From Sphingopyxis sp. (lineage in GTDB: Bacteria > Pseudomonadota > Alphaproteobacteria > Sphingomonadales > Sphingomonadaceae): a stretch of DNA of 64,000 nt. The stretch covers positions 1,163,001-1,227,000 of the forward strand of contig NZ_JADIZJ010000001.1 in the NCBI RefSeq assembly GCF_016704835.1, given 5' to 3'. Below, piece by piece: positions 1-10,487 of this stretch. Numbering within the stretch: the first letter of the stretch is position 1; each line of letters opens with the position of its first letter. The translations under genes and the position numbers were made by a program. A model generated the notes under the pieces. That model made no database searches. It was not told the DNA's origin and saw only the letters and a list, made by a program, of their open reading frames with translations.

Positions 1-2340
1 GCGACCTCGACCACCGGTTCGTTCCCGACGGGTTCGTTCGTCAATAGCGGCGCCAACTCGATCAGCCAGGCATCGGTCAACGCGCTGTTCGCCGGCTATG
101 GCGTCTCGGCGGCGCAGACCCCGAGCGTCAGCCAGCTGGCGTTCAACTCGGACGGCTCGCTGTTCGGCCGCGGCTCGTTCAACAATCCGCTCGACGTGGC
201 GAACTTCCGTTACGGTCTCGATTCGCCGGCGAACCCGAACCTGAACTTCTTCCCGGACTTCTACAGCTACAACTTCGACATCGTGAACATTCTCGTCCTC
301 CCGCTCGAGCGCAAATCGGCGTTCCTGACGGCGAATTACGAGATCAATCCGGCGTTCGATTTCTTCGTTCAGGGTGGTTACACCGACTACAGCTCGTCGA
401 CCGCGCTGGCACCGACGCCGGTCAGCACCGGCATCGTCAACCCGGCGAACACCGCTGCCTCGGGCCTCAATGCCCGCTCGCCGCTCGTTTCGGTTGGCGG
501 TCGCGTTACCGGCTTCATCGTTCCGGTTACCAACCCGTTCATCTCGCCCGATCTGGCCGCGCTGCTCGCAACGCGTACCGGTGACGACGCGAACGTGGCA
601 GGTGCTGGCGCTGCCGAAGCCGTCCGTATCGGCTACCGCTTCCTCGGCACCGGCCTGCGCGAGCAGAAGCTCGACAACCGCGTGATCCAGGGTCTCGCTG
701 GCCTGCGCGGCGAGTTCGCGCCCGGCTGGCGCTACGAAGCCTATTATAGCTGGGGTGAAACCACGATCGACCAGGCTGCGACGGGCAACGTCAACGTCCA
801 GCGCGTCCAGGAACTGCTCGAAGCGCCTGATGGCGGCCTGAGCCTCTGCGACGGTGGCTTCAATCCGTTCGGCATCCAGCCCTTCTCGGCTGACTGCGTC
901 GATTATGTCGACGAAGTGGGCGTGACCAAGACGGTCTTCACCCAGAAGGTCGCCCAGGCTTATGTCTCGGGTGAGCTGACCGACCTGCCGGGCGGCCCGC
1001 TCGGCGTCGTCCTGGGTGTCGAACAGCGCAAGTTCAAATACACCTTCGACCCGGGCTCGCTGTTCGGTCCGATCGCCGGTTTCAACACCGCGACGCCTGA
1101 CCTTGGCACCAACACGTTCCTCGACTTCTTCGGCGAACTTCGTGCACCGATCATGGACACGCTGGAACTGTCGCTGACCGCTCGTCACTCGAAGAGCGAT
1201 TTCAACGACATCCAGAATGGCGTGAACGGCGCGCCGTCGAACGACTGGACCTATGGTGGCACCGTCACCTGGAGCCCGATCGACGAGGTTCGCCTGCGTG
1301 CAAGCTATCAGCACTCGGTCCGTGCGCCGAACTTCGGCGAACTCTTCTCGGGTGGCGGCAGCTTCCCGCAGATTTTCGACCCCTGCTCGATCAACTCGAA
1401 CTTCCGCCAGAGCGGCGGGGCGCAGGCAACCGCGCTCTGCGTCGCGACCGGCGTCGGTGCGGGTACGGTCAACTCGTTCGTTCCGTCACCGGGTGCCCAG
1501 GCGTTCATCACGACGACCGGCAACCCCAACCTTAAGCCGGAAAAATCGGACACCTTCACCGTTGGTGCTGTGTTCCAGGCCGGTGGCTTCACGGGCTCGA
1601 TCGATTATTACAACATCAAGATCGAGGACACGATCCTCAACCCCGACGTCAACGAAATCATCGCCTCCTGCTATGGTTACAATGACATCAATCCGTCGCT
1701 GAGCGGGGCCAGCCCCTATTGCGACGCGATTGGTCGTTCGGGCGACGCGATGACGGGTATCTACCTCCCGGCATCGCTGGGCGGTGACGCGAACGGTTAT
1801 TTCCAGTTCGTCAACACCGGGTCGGTCAAGACGTCGGGCGTCGATGTTCAGCTGGGCTACCGTCTGCCCACCGAGTTCATCAACGAGGACAGCGCGCTGA
1901 ACTTCAACCTTGCCGTCAACTATCTGATCGACTTCAAGAACGTCGGCCTCGGCGGTCTGAAGACGGATTATGCTGGTACGGCTTCCTACTTCGGTGCGGG
2001 TCTCGGCACGAGCTTCCCGCGCTGGAAGGCGACGCTCAACACCAAGTTCAACATCACGCGTGAACTGAGCTTCGACAGCCGCATCCGCTTCATCGATGCG
2101 ATGGAAAACCGTGCGGCTCGCCAGTATATCGGCGAAACCTTCACGGGTCCGGGCAGCGTCTTCTACTTCGACTTTGCGATGCAGGCCGAAGTCGAAGCAC
2201 TGACCTTCCGCATCGGTTTGAACAACGCGTTCAACCGCAAGCCGGAAACCTACTCGCCGAACGTTCAGTCGGGTACCGACCCGTCGCTGTACGACGTCAT
2301 CGGTCGCCGCGCTTATGTGTCGGCACGCCTCCGCTTCTGA
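1..2340 (+). CDS. TonB-dependent receptor, C-terminal part (5' end outside window)
   Basis: Outer-membrane beta-barrel for energy-dependent uptake of a large substrate; the ligand cannot be told from sequence. The frame is open from base 1, so the gene enters the window from the left and the N-terminal signal peptide and plug are missing. What remains is barrel: alternating aromatic strands, the receptor motif NPNLKPEKSDTFTVG near the middle, and a C-terminal strand ending in Arg-Leu-Arg-Phe, the terminal Phe expected of outer-membrane barrels. A Cys pair (SCYGYND...PYCDAI) lies in a late extracellular loop. The intact receptor at 29.9-33.0 kb has the same motif order, so both probably belong to one TBDR subfamily. 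It is followed by a strong terminator, then a TPR-sulfotransferase. The family is certain, the substrate unknown. Confidence 0.93.
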   Translation, partial: ATSTTGSFPTGSFVNSGANSISQASVNALFAGYGVSAAQTPSVSQLAFNSDGSLFGRGSFNNPLDVANFRYGLDSPANPNLNFFPDFYSYNFDIVNILVLPLERKSAFLTANYEINPAFDFFVQGGYTDYSSSTALAPTPVSTGIVNPANTAASGLNARSPLVSVGGRVTGFIVPVTNPFISPDLAALLATRTGDDANVAGAGAAEAVRIGYRFLGTGLREQKLDNRVIQGLAGLRGEFAPGWRYEAYYSWGETTIDQAATGNVNVQRVQELLEAPDGGLSLCDGGFNPFGIQPFSADCVDYVDEVGVTKTVFTQKVAQAYVSGELTDLPGGPLGVVLGVEQRKFKYTFDPGSLFGPIAGFNTATPDLGTNTFLDFFGELRAPIMDTLELSLTARHSKSDFNDIQNGVNGAPSNDWTYGGTVTWSPIDEVRLRASYQHSVRAPNFGELFSGGGSFPQIFDPCSINSNFRQSGGAQATALCVATGVGAGTVNSFVPSPGAQAFITTTGNPNLKPEKSDTFTVGAVFQAGGFTGSIDYYNIKIEDTILNPDVNEIIASCYGYNDINPSLSGASPYCDAIGRSGDAMTGIYLPASLGGDANGYFQFVNTGSVKTSGVDVQLGYRLPTEFINEDSALNFNLAVNYLIDFKNVGLGGLKTDYAGTASYFGAGLGTSFPRWKATLNTKFNITRELSFDSRIRFIDAMENRAARQYIGETFTGPGSVFYFDFAMQAEVEALTFRIGLNNAFNRKPETYSPNVQSGTDPSLYDVIGRRAYVSARLRF

Positions 2341-2362
2341 TCGCAAGCCAGCTTGAACAAGG

Positions 2363-2395
2363 GAGGGCGGGACTGGTGTCCCGCCCTCTTTTTTT
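2363..2395 (+). terminator. Rho-independent terminator after the TBDR
   Basis: A perfect 11-bp stem (GAGGGCGGGAC with GTCCCGCCCTC) and a TGGT tetraloop are followed directly by seven T. It lies 22 bases after the receptor stop codon and 14 bases before the sulfotransferase start, so the two genes are probably separate transcription units or joined only by read-through. Confidence 0.93.
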
Positions 2396-2408
2396 ATAGA
2401 CAGCGCCG

Positions 2409-4397
2409 ATGACCATAACCGACCGACTGCGCGCCGCTTATGCGGCTTATGCCAAGGGCGATTTTGCCACCGCGAAAGTGCAGGGTGAAGCAGCGCTCGG
2501 CGCTCAGCCCTCCAATCCCGCCGTCCTCCAGCTGCTCGGCGTCGTTTCCTGCCAGACCGGGGCCCTGCGCCAGGGCGCGGATTATCTGCGCCGCGCGCTC
2601 GCGAACGGCGGGGACACCAGCGACAACCGGATCAACCTTGCCCGCGCACTGCTCGACCTCGGCGATACCGACGAAGCCGCGCGCATCTGTGCCGAGGGCG
2701 ACCTTGCCGGATCGAGCGAACTTCAAGCCATGCAGGCGCAGATATTGAAGGCGCAGGGACGAACGACCGAGGCGAGCTGGGCCTATGAGAAGCTCGTTTC
2801 GGACAATCCCCGGGATTTCAGCGCGTGGAACAATCTGGGCAATGCCCGGCACGAAGCGGGCGACCTTGAAGGCGCGCTCCAAGCCTTTCAGCACGCGCGC
2901 CTGATCGACCCGAAATCGTCGCTGGTGCACACGAATATGGGCCGCGTCATGATCTCGAAGGATCGCTATGAGGAGGCATGCCTCCTTTTAGAAAAAGCGG
3001 TTCTGCTCTCCCCAAAGGATCCGGCTCTGCTCCTCGAACTCGGTCGGACATTGACCAGCATCAACCATGTCGAGGCGGGGTTGCGCGCGCTCGGCGAAGC
3101 GGCGCGCCTCGATTCGTCCGATCCCAAAATCTTCCTCGCGATCGCGGTCGCGCTGATGGATATCGAGAATAATGCGCAGGCCGAAAATGCGCTTCGCTTC
3201 GCAATCAAGGCGGATCCGCGCTTTATTCCCGGATATCTCAACCTTGGCATCCTGCTCGAAAAGGCCAATCGCACCGACGAGCTGCGGTCGCTGATCGCTG
3301 CCGCCACTGGCGCTGGGCTGGCCGGTGATGAGCTCGACTATCTCCGCGCGCTTCTGCTCAGCCGCGACGGTGACCGCGCGGCGGCGCTCGATCTGGTGCG
3401 CGATCTCCAGTCGTCCGCGATCAATCCATCGATCAAGGCACAGTTCGCGGGCCAGCTCGCCGACCGGCTGGGCCGCGCCGACGATGCGATCCGCTTCTAT
3501 GAGGACATGAACGCGGCGCAGGCGCAAAGCCCCATGGGCATGGGAGTCGATCGCAGCGCCTATCAACGGGCGATCGCGGCGCTCAATGCGCAGACGACAG
3601 CGGCATGGTTTGCCGACTGGCAGGCGTCACCGCCGCCTGCCGATCGCCCGTCGCCGGCCTTCCTCGTGGGTTTTCCCCGCTCGGGCACGACGCTGCTCGA
3701 TACGATCCTGATGGGGCACAGCGACACCCATGTGCTTGAAGAACTGCCCATCATCGAGAATCTCGCCAAATCACTTGGCGATATGGACGCGATCCGAACG
3801 CTCGATGCCGCGGCGGTCGCCAATCTGCGACAGCAATATTTCACCGAACTCGATAAAAGATCGCCGCCGCCGCCGGGCAGCCTGGTAATCGACAAAAACC
3901 CGCTGTCGATGATCCGGGTACCGCTGATCCACCGCCTTTTTCCCGATGCGAAGATCATCCTCGCGATGCGGCATCCATGCGATGTGGTCCTGAGCTGCTA
4001 TATTCAGAACTTTAAACCGACCGAAGCGATGGCGAGCTTTCTTGACCTCGCCAACGCCAGCCGCACCTATGACCGCATCTTTCAATATTGGGAGACGTGT
4101 CGCGACGTGTTTCCGATCGATATCCATATGTTGCGCTATGAGGCGATGGTTTCTGATCCCGGCAAGGCAACGCTTCCCCTGTTCGACTTCTTGGGTCTGG
4201 AATGGCAGGATGCGGTGCTCGATCATCAAAAAACCGCCGCGGCGCGCGGATTCATCCGCACACCCAGCTACGCTCAGGTAATGGAGCCCATCTATTCGTC
4301 AGCCAGCGGCCGGTGGAAACGCTATGAAGCCCAGATGCGCGAAGTACTGCCAATCCTCGCGCCGTGGGTCGAGCGTTATGGCTACAGCTTCGATTGA
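2409..4397 (+). CDS. TPR-repeat sulfotransferase (662 aa)
   Basis: Predicted cytosolic sulfotransferase that would move a sulfuryl group from PAPS to an acceptor. Residues 1 to about 390 are tandem tetratricopeptide repeats (for example AWNNLGNARHEAGDLEGALQ), a protein-binding surface. From about residue 415 comes a sulfotransferase domain with the 5'-phosphosulfate loop GFPRSGTTLLD and, near residue 516, the 3'-phosphate-binding stretch MRHPCDVVLSCY. No signal peptide is seen. The TPR part argues for a protein or peptide acceptor, which is inference. It lies just downstream of a TBDR, and its 3' end overlaps the convergent oxygenase gene by 16 bp. A second TPR-sulfotransferase beside a TBDR is found at 43.2-44.8 kb. 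The ATG at 2409 is the first start after the terminator. Confidence 0.9.
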   Translation: MTITDRLRAAYAAYAKGDFATAKVQGEAALGAQPSNPAVLQLLGVVSCQTGALRQGADYLRRALANGGDTSDNRINLARALLDLGDTDEAARICAEGDLAGSSELQAMQAQILKAQGRTTEASWAYEKLVSDNPRDFSAWNNLGNARHEAGDLEGALQAFQHARLIDPKSSLVHTNMGRVMISKDRYEEACLLLEKAVLLSPKDPALLLELGRTLTSINHVEAGLRALGEAARLDSSDPKIFLAIAVALMDIENNAQAENALRFAIKADPRFIPGYLNLGILLEKANRTDELRSLIAAATGAGLAGDELDYLRALLLSRDGDRAAALDLVRDLQSSAINPSIKAQFAGQLADRLGRADDAIRFYEDMNAAQAQSPMGMGVDRSAYQRAIAALNAQTTAAWFADWQASPPPADRPSPAFLVGFPRSGTTLLDTILMGHSDTHVLEELPIIENLAKSLGDMDAIRTLDAAAVANLRQQYFTELDKRSPPPPGSLVIDKNPLSMIRVPLIHRLFPDAKIILAMRHPCDVVLSCYIQNFKPTEAMASFLDLANASRTYDRIFQYWETCRDVFPIDIHMLRYEAMVSDPGKATLPLFDFLGLEWQDAVLDHQKTAAARGFIRTPSYAQVMEPIYSSASGRWKRYEAQMREVLPILAPWVERYGYSFD

Positions 4398-5116
4398 TCC
4401 GGCTCGCCAGCGCGAAGCCAGCCGGTGATCGACAGCCGCGGTTCGCGTGCAAAAGGCGTGACGTAACTGACGCTATGGCGCTGCGGCACCGCGAAAAGCC
4501 GAAGCGCCCCCATGCTTGGCACGAAGGCTTCCTCTATGTTGCCGTCCGCGCCATGGAACATGAGCAAGCCGCCCCACTCGGCCCGCCACGCGGGTGCAAG
4601 CGAATAGACATAGGCAGCGTGCCGATTCTTCCCGGCGACGTCGTCGTCATGGCAGGTCAGGAAATGGCCGTCATCATAACGGGTTGCCTGCCCGTCGGCG
4701 AAAGCCACGGTTGTCGTACCGAGAACATAGTTTAGCCGTTCGAGTGTTTCGGGGGCGGATAGGAGGGCGATGAAGCGGTGCAACGGATCGAGCCCGTCAG
4801 CGTCGCCGCCATCGGGCGCGCGGATCGCTTCGTACCGATATTGAAAGCCGTGGCGACCGGCCTTGAGGACGAGGCGGTTGAGGTCGTCGCGTTGCTTCGC
4901 GTCCAGCTCTGCGAATGCGTCGCGTGTGAACTCATAAACCTTGTCGCCGGCATTCAACACCAACCGCCAGTCGTGCCGGGCCATCAGGTCGGCGCGTAGC
5001 GCCTTGGCTTGTTCGTCGGCCAGGAAATCCACGATTTCGACGCGCTGACGGCATGCAAATTTGGTCTTCAACGCATCCCAATCGATACGATCCGACAGAC
5101 AATAATCCCGTTGCAT
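4382..5116 (-). CDS. 2-oxoglutarate/Fe(II)-dependent oxygenase, prolyl-4-hydroxylase-like
   Basis: A double-stranded beta-helix dioxygenase of about 244 residues that would hydroxylate a protein or small substrate using 2-oxoglutarate and O2. The iron triad is visible: His156 and Asp158 in the LTCHDDD stretch, and a distal His214 in PQRHSVS. It is followed by the Arg of EPRLSITGW that should bind the 2-oxoglutarate carboxylate. This layout fits the P4Hc/Tpa1-like 2OG-Fe(II) group. I chose the ATG at 5116, with GTGGA upstream; an in-frame TTG at 5143 would add nine residues. The gene is divergent from the small-protein operon and convergent, with a 16-bp overlap, with the TPR-sulfotransferase. 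It sits among two Asp/Asn hydroxylase-like genes, which suggests a shared modification pathway (inference). Confidence 0.85.
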   Translation of the reverse strand: MQRDYCLSDRIDWDALKTKFACRQRVEIVDFLADEQAKALRADLMARHDWRLVLNAGDKVYEFTRDAFAELDAKQRDDLNRLVLKAGRHGFQYRYEAIRAPDGGDADGLDPLHRFIALLSAPETLERLNYVLGTTTVAFADGQATRYDDGHFLTCHDDDVAGKNRHAAYVYSLAPAWRAEWGGLLMFHGADGNIEEAFVPSMGALRLFAVPQRHSVSYVTPFAREPRLSITGWLRAGEPDQSKL

Positions 5117-5165
5117 CCGATTATTCCACTGACTGCGCCGCAATGCCTTAAGCCGCCAAGCCCGT

Positions 5166-5194
5166 TTGACGGAACCAAGGCAAGCGAATATGTT
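5166..5194 (+). promoter_or_regulatory. Candidate sigma70 promoter of the small-protein/hydroxylase operon
   Basis: TTGACG (5166-5171) and TATGTT (5189-5194) are separated by exactly 17 bases. The pair lies 35 bases before the ATG at 5230, which has a strong GGAGG ribosome-binding site at 5216-5220. The position fits transcription of 5230-7709. No transcript data support it. Confidence 0.5.
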
Positions 5195-5229
5195 CAGGCC
5201 AAGCGATAAGAGTTCGGAGGAAAACTGTC

Positions 5230-5493
5230 ATGCGCGGAATTCGATTGGTGGCGATTGCGATTGCTGGGTCTGCAATCCCTGTCGCTCCGGGATACGCAAG
5301 CTCGCCGGACACCGACGCGCCTGCAGTTGAAGCAAATGACAAGATGATCTGCAAGCGCACGCAGCGCACCGGCACGCGTTTCTATAGCAAGATTTGCAAG
5401 ACCGTCGCGCAGTGGGATGCTCTGGCGGAGCAGCATAAGCGCGACATGGCGGAAACGGTCAACCGACCCCAGGTCGAAATTCGGCGGGAATGA
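5230..5493 (+). CDS. Small secreted protein with two conserved-type cysteines (87 aa)
   Basis: A short exported protein of unknown function. Residues 1 to about 23 form a Sec signal peptide (MRGIRL, then a hydrophobic stretch ending GYA). The mature part carries Cys41 and Cys56 in the pattern MICKRT...TGTRF...KICKT, then QWD. I recognise this as a small-protein pattern common in sphingomonads (a Cys-Arg/Lys, TGSR/TGTR, Cys-Lys-Thr, Trp signature) with no assigned role. The two Cys could form a disulfide in the periplasm. It is the first gene of an operon: only four bases separate its stop from the ATG of the Asp/Asn hydroxylase-like gene. That makes it a possible substrate or partner of the modifying enzymes, which is a hypothesis only. 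The start is set by GGAGG ten bases upstream. Confidence 0.75.
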   Translation: MRGIRLVAIAIAGSAIPVAPGYASSPDTDAPAVEANDKMICKRTQRTGTRFYSKICKTVAQWDALAEQHKRDMAETVNRPQVEIRRE

Positions 5494-5497
5494 TTTC

Positions 5498-6451
5498 ATG
5501 AAATTGGGTGCGCCGCTCATTAAGCTGCCGCGGCGATACTGTTCTGCAACCCTGGAAAAAGAGGCAGCGGCTCTCCCGCAATCGGCGTGGCTGCCGCATC
5601 CGGGGCGTATCCCGGGCAATGACGCGGTGCCGCTGATCACCCCGGCGGGGCAGGTTTCAAACGGGTTTGCGGGGCCGATGGCACCGACCGACGCGCTGCG
5701 CCAATGCCCCTATATCATGGAAATTCTCGCCGATCTCGGCGCGGTGTGGGGGCGCAGCCGGTTGATGGGTCTCGCGCCGGGTGCGATCGTGCCCGAGCAT
5801 GTCGATGTGGGCTATTACTGGCGCACCCATATCCGCATTCATATCCCCATCGTTACCAACCCGAAGGTCGCTTTCAGTTGCGACAAGGAAACGGTGCATA
5901 TGGCGCCGGGTGAATGCTGGCTGTTCGACAGCTTCTGTATGCATAATGTGCGTAACGATGGCGACGCCAAGCGCGTGCATCTGGTGCTCGATACGGTCGG
6001 CGGCGAAAAATTGTGGGCGATGATCGCCGATGCGAAGCGTTTCGGCCGCGACGGCCAGCCGCCGGTAAGCGTGGCGCCGGGGTCGGTCGGGACGGCCGCA
6101 CTTGCTTATGAACAGGTCAATTTGCCGACGATAATGTCGGTATGGGAAATTCGCTGCCACATCGATTTTCTGTTGCAGCAATGCGCCGCGGCGCCCGCGC
6201 GCGAGGCGATCGCCGCGCGGCTGGAGCAATTCGCAAACGCATGGGGGGCGCTGTGGGCGCAATATGGCACCAATATCACAGGGCTGGCCGCCTACCGCCA
6301 CCTGATTGAGCAGGTCCAGCGTGATTTGCAGCGGCTGGAGGCGCAGCGCATCCTCTTGGCAGGCAACGACGTGCCGCTCGATCGCGCGCTCGCCGAACTG
6401 ATTTTCATGATTGCCGCCCCCGGCAACGCACCCGTCGCCGCCACGGCCTGA
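5498..6451 (+). CDS. Aspartyl/asparaginyl beta-hydroxylase-like oxygenase (317 aa)
   Basis: Fe(II)/2-oxoglutarate oxygenase of the Asp/Asn beta-hydroxylase fold. The domain covers residues 80-180: EHVDVGYYW with His101, RIHIPIVTN, the GECWLFDSF turn, CMHNVRN with the second iron ligand His149, and RVHLVLD, whose Arg should hold 2-oxoglutarate. Iron in this family is commonly held by two His without the acidic ligand. The C-terminal 130 residues are helical and unassigned. There is no signal peptide, so it should act in the cytosol. The true start is the ATG at 5498, after GGGA and four bases after the small-protein stop; an upstream in-frame extension overlaps that gene and is rejected. The sulfotransferase follows after five bases. 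The substrate is unknown; a protein Asp or Asn side chain is the family precedent. Confidence 0.87.
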   Translation: MKLGAPLIKLPRRYCSATLEKEAAALPQSAWLPHPGRIPGNDAVPLITPAGQVSNGFAGPMAPTDALRQCPYIMEILADLGAVWGRSRLMGLAPGAIVPEHVDVGYYWRTHIRIHIPIVTNPKVAFSCDKETVHMAPGECWLFDSFCMHNVRNDGDAKRVHLVLDTVGGEKLWAMIADAKRFGRDGQPPVSVAPGSVGTAALAYEQVNLPTIMSVWEIRCHIDFLLQQCAAAPAREAIAARLEQFANAWGALWAQYGTNITGLAAYRHLIEQVQRDLQRLEAQRILLAGNDVPLDRALAELIFMIAAPGNAPVAATA

Positions 6452-6456
6452 ACACC

Positions 6457-7080
6457 ATGATCGTATCGCATCAACACCGTTTCATTTTTGTCGCGATTCC
6501 CAAGACTGGGACGCATTCGGTGCGCCAGGGCCTGCGCGATCATCTGGGTGAGGGCGACATGGAGCAGGCACGGCTTTTCGTCGAAAAGCAGTTTCCGATC
6601 CCCGAAATCGCACGGATGGGTCACGGGCACATCAGCTTCGCAGAAATCCGCCCCTTCCTCGGCGAAGACGTTTTCGGGGACTATTTCAAATTTGCCTTCG
6701 TCCGCAATCCATTTGACCGCTTCGTTTCCTATTGCGCCTTTGCGACGAGCCGCGAGGGTAGTTTCGCGCGCGATCCAAAACGGGTTATGCGCCATTTCCT
6801 GTTCGCGGCGCCGCCGCTCCAGCATATCATTTTTCGGCCGCAACATCTGTTTCTGACCGATACGGACGGCCGGCTGCTCGCCGACCGGCTGGGCAAGGTG
6901 GAGACGATGCAGTCAGATTATGACGCAATCTGCGCGCAAATTGGCGTTGCGACGTCGCCGCTCGATCACGCCAATCGTTCGCGTCGGGGCGATTATCGTG
7001 ACTATTATGATCAGGAACTGATCGATGGCGTCGCCAAAATCTATGCCCGCGATCTCGAACTTTTCGGCTATGATTACTGA
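6457..7080 (+). CDS. Sulfotransferase family 2-type protein (207 aa)
   Basis: A single-domain PAPS-dependent sulfotransferase resembling the carbohydrate sulfotransferase group (sulfotransferase family 2). The 5'-phosphosulfate loop IPKTGTHSVR lies at about residues 15-24. FVRNPFDRFVS near residue 82 is the 3'-phosphate-binding motif. The short C-terminal part ends RDLELFGYDY, typical of this family. It differs from the TPR-fused enzyme upstream, so the locus carries two unlike sulfotransferases. It starts five bases after the hydroxylase-like gene and is followed 23 bases later by another hydroxylase-like gene. In bacteria such enzymes often act on polysaccharides or small metabolites. The mixture with Asp/Asn hydroxylases makes the acceptor unclear. 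Confidence 0.87.
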   Translation: MIVSHQHRFIFVAIPKTGTHSVRQGLRDHLGEGDMEQARLFVEKQFPIPEIARMGHGHISFAEIRPFLGEDVFGDYFKFAFVRNPFDRFVSYCAFATSREGSFARDPKRVMRHFLFAAPPLQHIIFRPQHLFLTDTDGRLLADRLGKVETMQSDYDAICAQIGVATSPLDHANRSRRGDYRDYYDQELIDGVAKIYARDLELFGYDY

Positions 7081-7103
7081 CCTTATCAGTCGAGGCAGCA
7101 AGC

Positions 7104-7709
7104 ATGTATCCCAATCCCCGCAAAACAACGAGCATCCGGCGGCTTGGTTCGGTCGATATCGCTGCGTTGAAGGCGGCCGTGCTCGCGATCCCCGAGAGCT
7201 TATGGCAGGCTGAAAACGCCGACAAGCCCAACCGCTTCGAGGCGCTCGACGCGACGGCACATATCGTTTTCCGTTTTGTCGCCAACATGCGCGATTGGCG
7301 GAGCGGTTATGCCCGTCCGTTGTGGCATGCGTGGCAGGATCTGCTTGCACCGGTGTTGACCGCAGCGACCGCGGACTACGGCTATACGAACGGGGTTTTT
7401 CCGCGCGTGATGCTGGCGCGAATGCCGGTTGGCGGGGTGATCCAGCCGCACCGCGATGCCAACCCCGCTGCCAAATGGCCCCATAAAATTCATGTGCCGC
7501 TGCAGACCAATGATCAGGTGCAGTTTCACATTGACGGCCACAGCTATCATATTGCCGAAGGCGAGGCGGCCGAGGTCAATAACATGGGCGTCCATGCGGT
7601 GGAAAATCGCGGCGATACCCCGCGCATCCATCTGATCTTCGAATATTACGACGCGGCACAGCCGGAGCCTGAATGGCTGGCGGCGCTGGCGGCGCAGCAG
7701 CTTGCCTGA
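7104..7709 (+). CDS. Second aspartyl/asparaginyl beta-hydroxylase-like protein (201 aa)
   Basis: A compact protein of the same fold as the gene at 5498 but with little visible sequence similarity outside the motifs. Iron ligands are His116 in IQPHRDANP and His164 in GVHAVENRG. KIHVPLQTND and the RIHLIFEY stretch complete the fold and the 2-oxoglutarate site. There is no signal peptide or membrane segment. It is the last gene of the operon that begins at 5230; GAGG at 7092 sets the start. A hairpin follows at once. The presence of two diverged copies in one operon suggests two sites or two substrates (inference). Confidence 0.86.
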   Translation: MYPNPRKTTSIRRLGSVDIAALKAAVLAIPESLWQAENADKPNRFEALDATAHIVFRFVANMRDWRSGYARPLWHAWQDLLAPVLTAATADYGYTNGVFPRVMLARMPVGGVIQPHRDANPAAKWPHKIHVPLQTNDQVQFHIDGHSYHIAEGEAAEVNNMGVHAVENRGDTPRIHLIFEYYDAAQPEPEWLAALAAQQLA

Positions 7710-7714
7710 GCTAT

Positions 7715-7738
7715 AAGGGCGGCACGATGGCCGCCCTT
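7715..7738. terminator. Inverted repeat between convergent genes, probable terminator
   Basis: A nine-base perfect stem (AAGGGCGGC with GCCGCCCTT) around a six-base loop lies between the hydroxylase-like gene stop (7709) and the clpB stop (7744). The tail is only weakly T-rich, so termination is likely but not certain. It could serve both strands. Confidence 0.6.
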
Positions 7739-7743
7739 TCCAA

Positions 7744-10323
<2,580 letters not shown>

Positions 10324-10344
10324 CGTGGAAATCCCCTTTCTCGA

Positions 10345-10380
10345 CTTGCAAGATAGTGTTGCTATTTGGCAACACAAGGG
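10345..10380 (-). promoter_or_regulatory. clpB promoter candidate (RpoH-like) with embedded palindrome
   Basis: Read on the minus strand, CTTG (10375-10378) could be a sigma32-type -35 element, and CACTATCTT (10350-10358) a -10 element 16 bases further on. Between them lies a perfect inverted repeat, GTGTTGC-N6-GCAACAC (10356-10375), that overlaps both boxes. The TGTTGC-N6-GCAACA core recurs at 43.2 kb. It does not match the HrcA/CIRCE box. The palindrome is certain; its role as operator is inferred. Confidence 0.5.
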
Positions 10381-10389
10381 GGTGTGGGC

Positions 10390-10475
10390 AGTTCTCCGTT
10401 CGCATCAAGCAACGTCGAGGCGCCCGTCGTACAGGCGTCGGTGTTGGGCGTCTCGACTTGGCTCGACACGAACGG
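10390..10475. repeat. REP-like intergenic repeat, GTGTCGAG family (degenerate)
   Basis: The right arm TCTCGACTTGGCTCGACACG, followed by AACGG, lies at 10451-10475; a decayed left arm begins CCGTTCG near 10395. The same unit occurs, better preserved, inside coaBC at 62.7 kb and in weaker form at 22973-23005. It fills most of the gap between clpB and the M17 gene. Confidence 0.6.
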
Positions 10476-10487
10476 GATTCGAGATCG

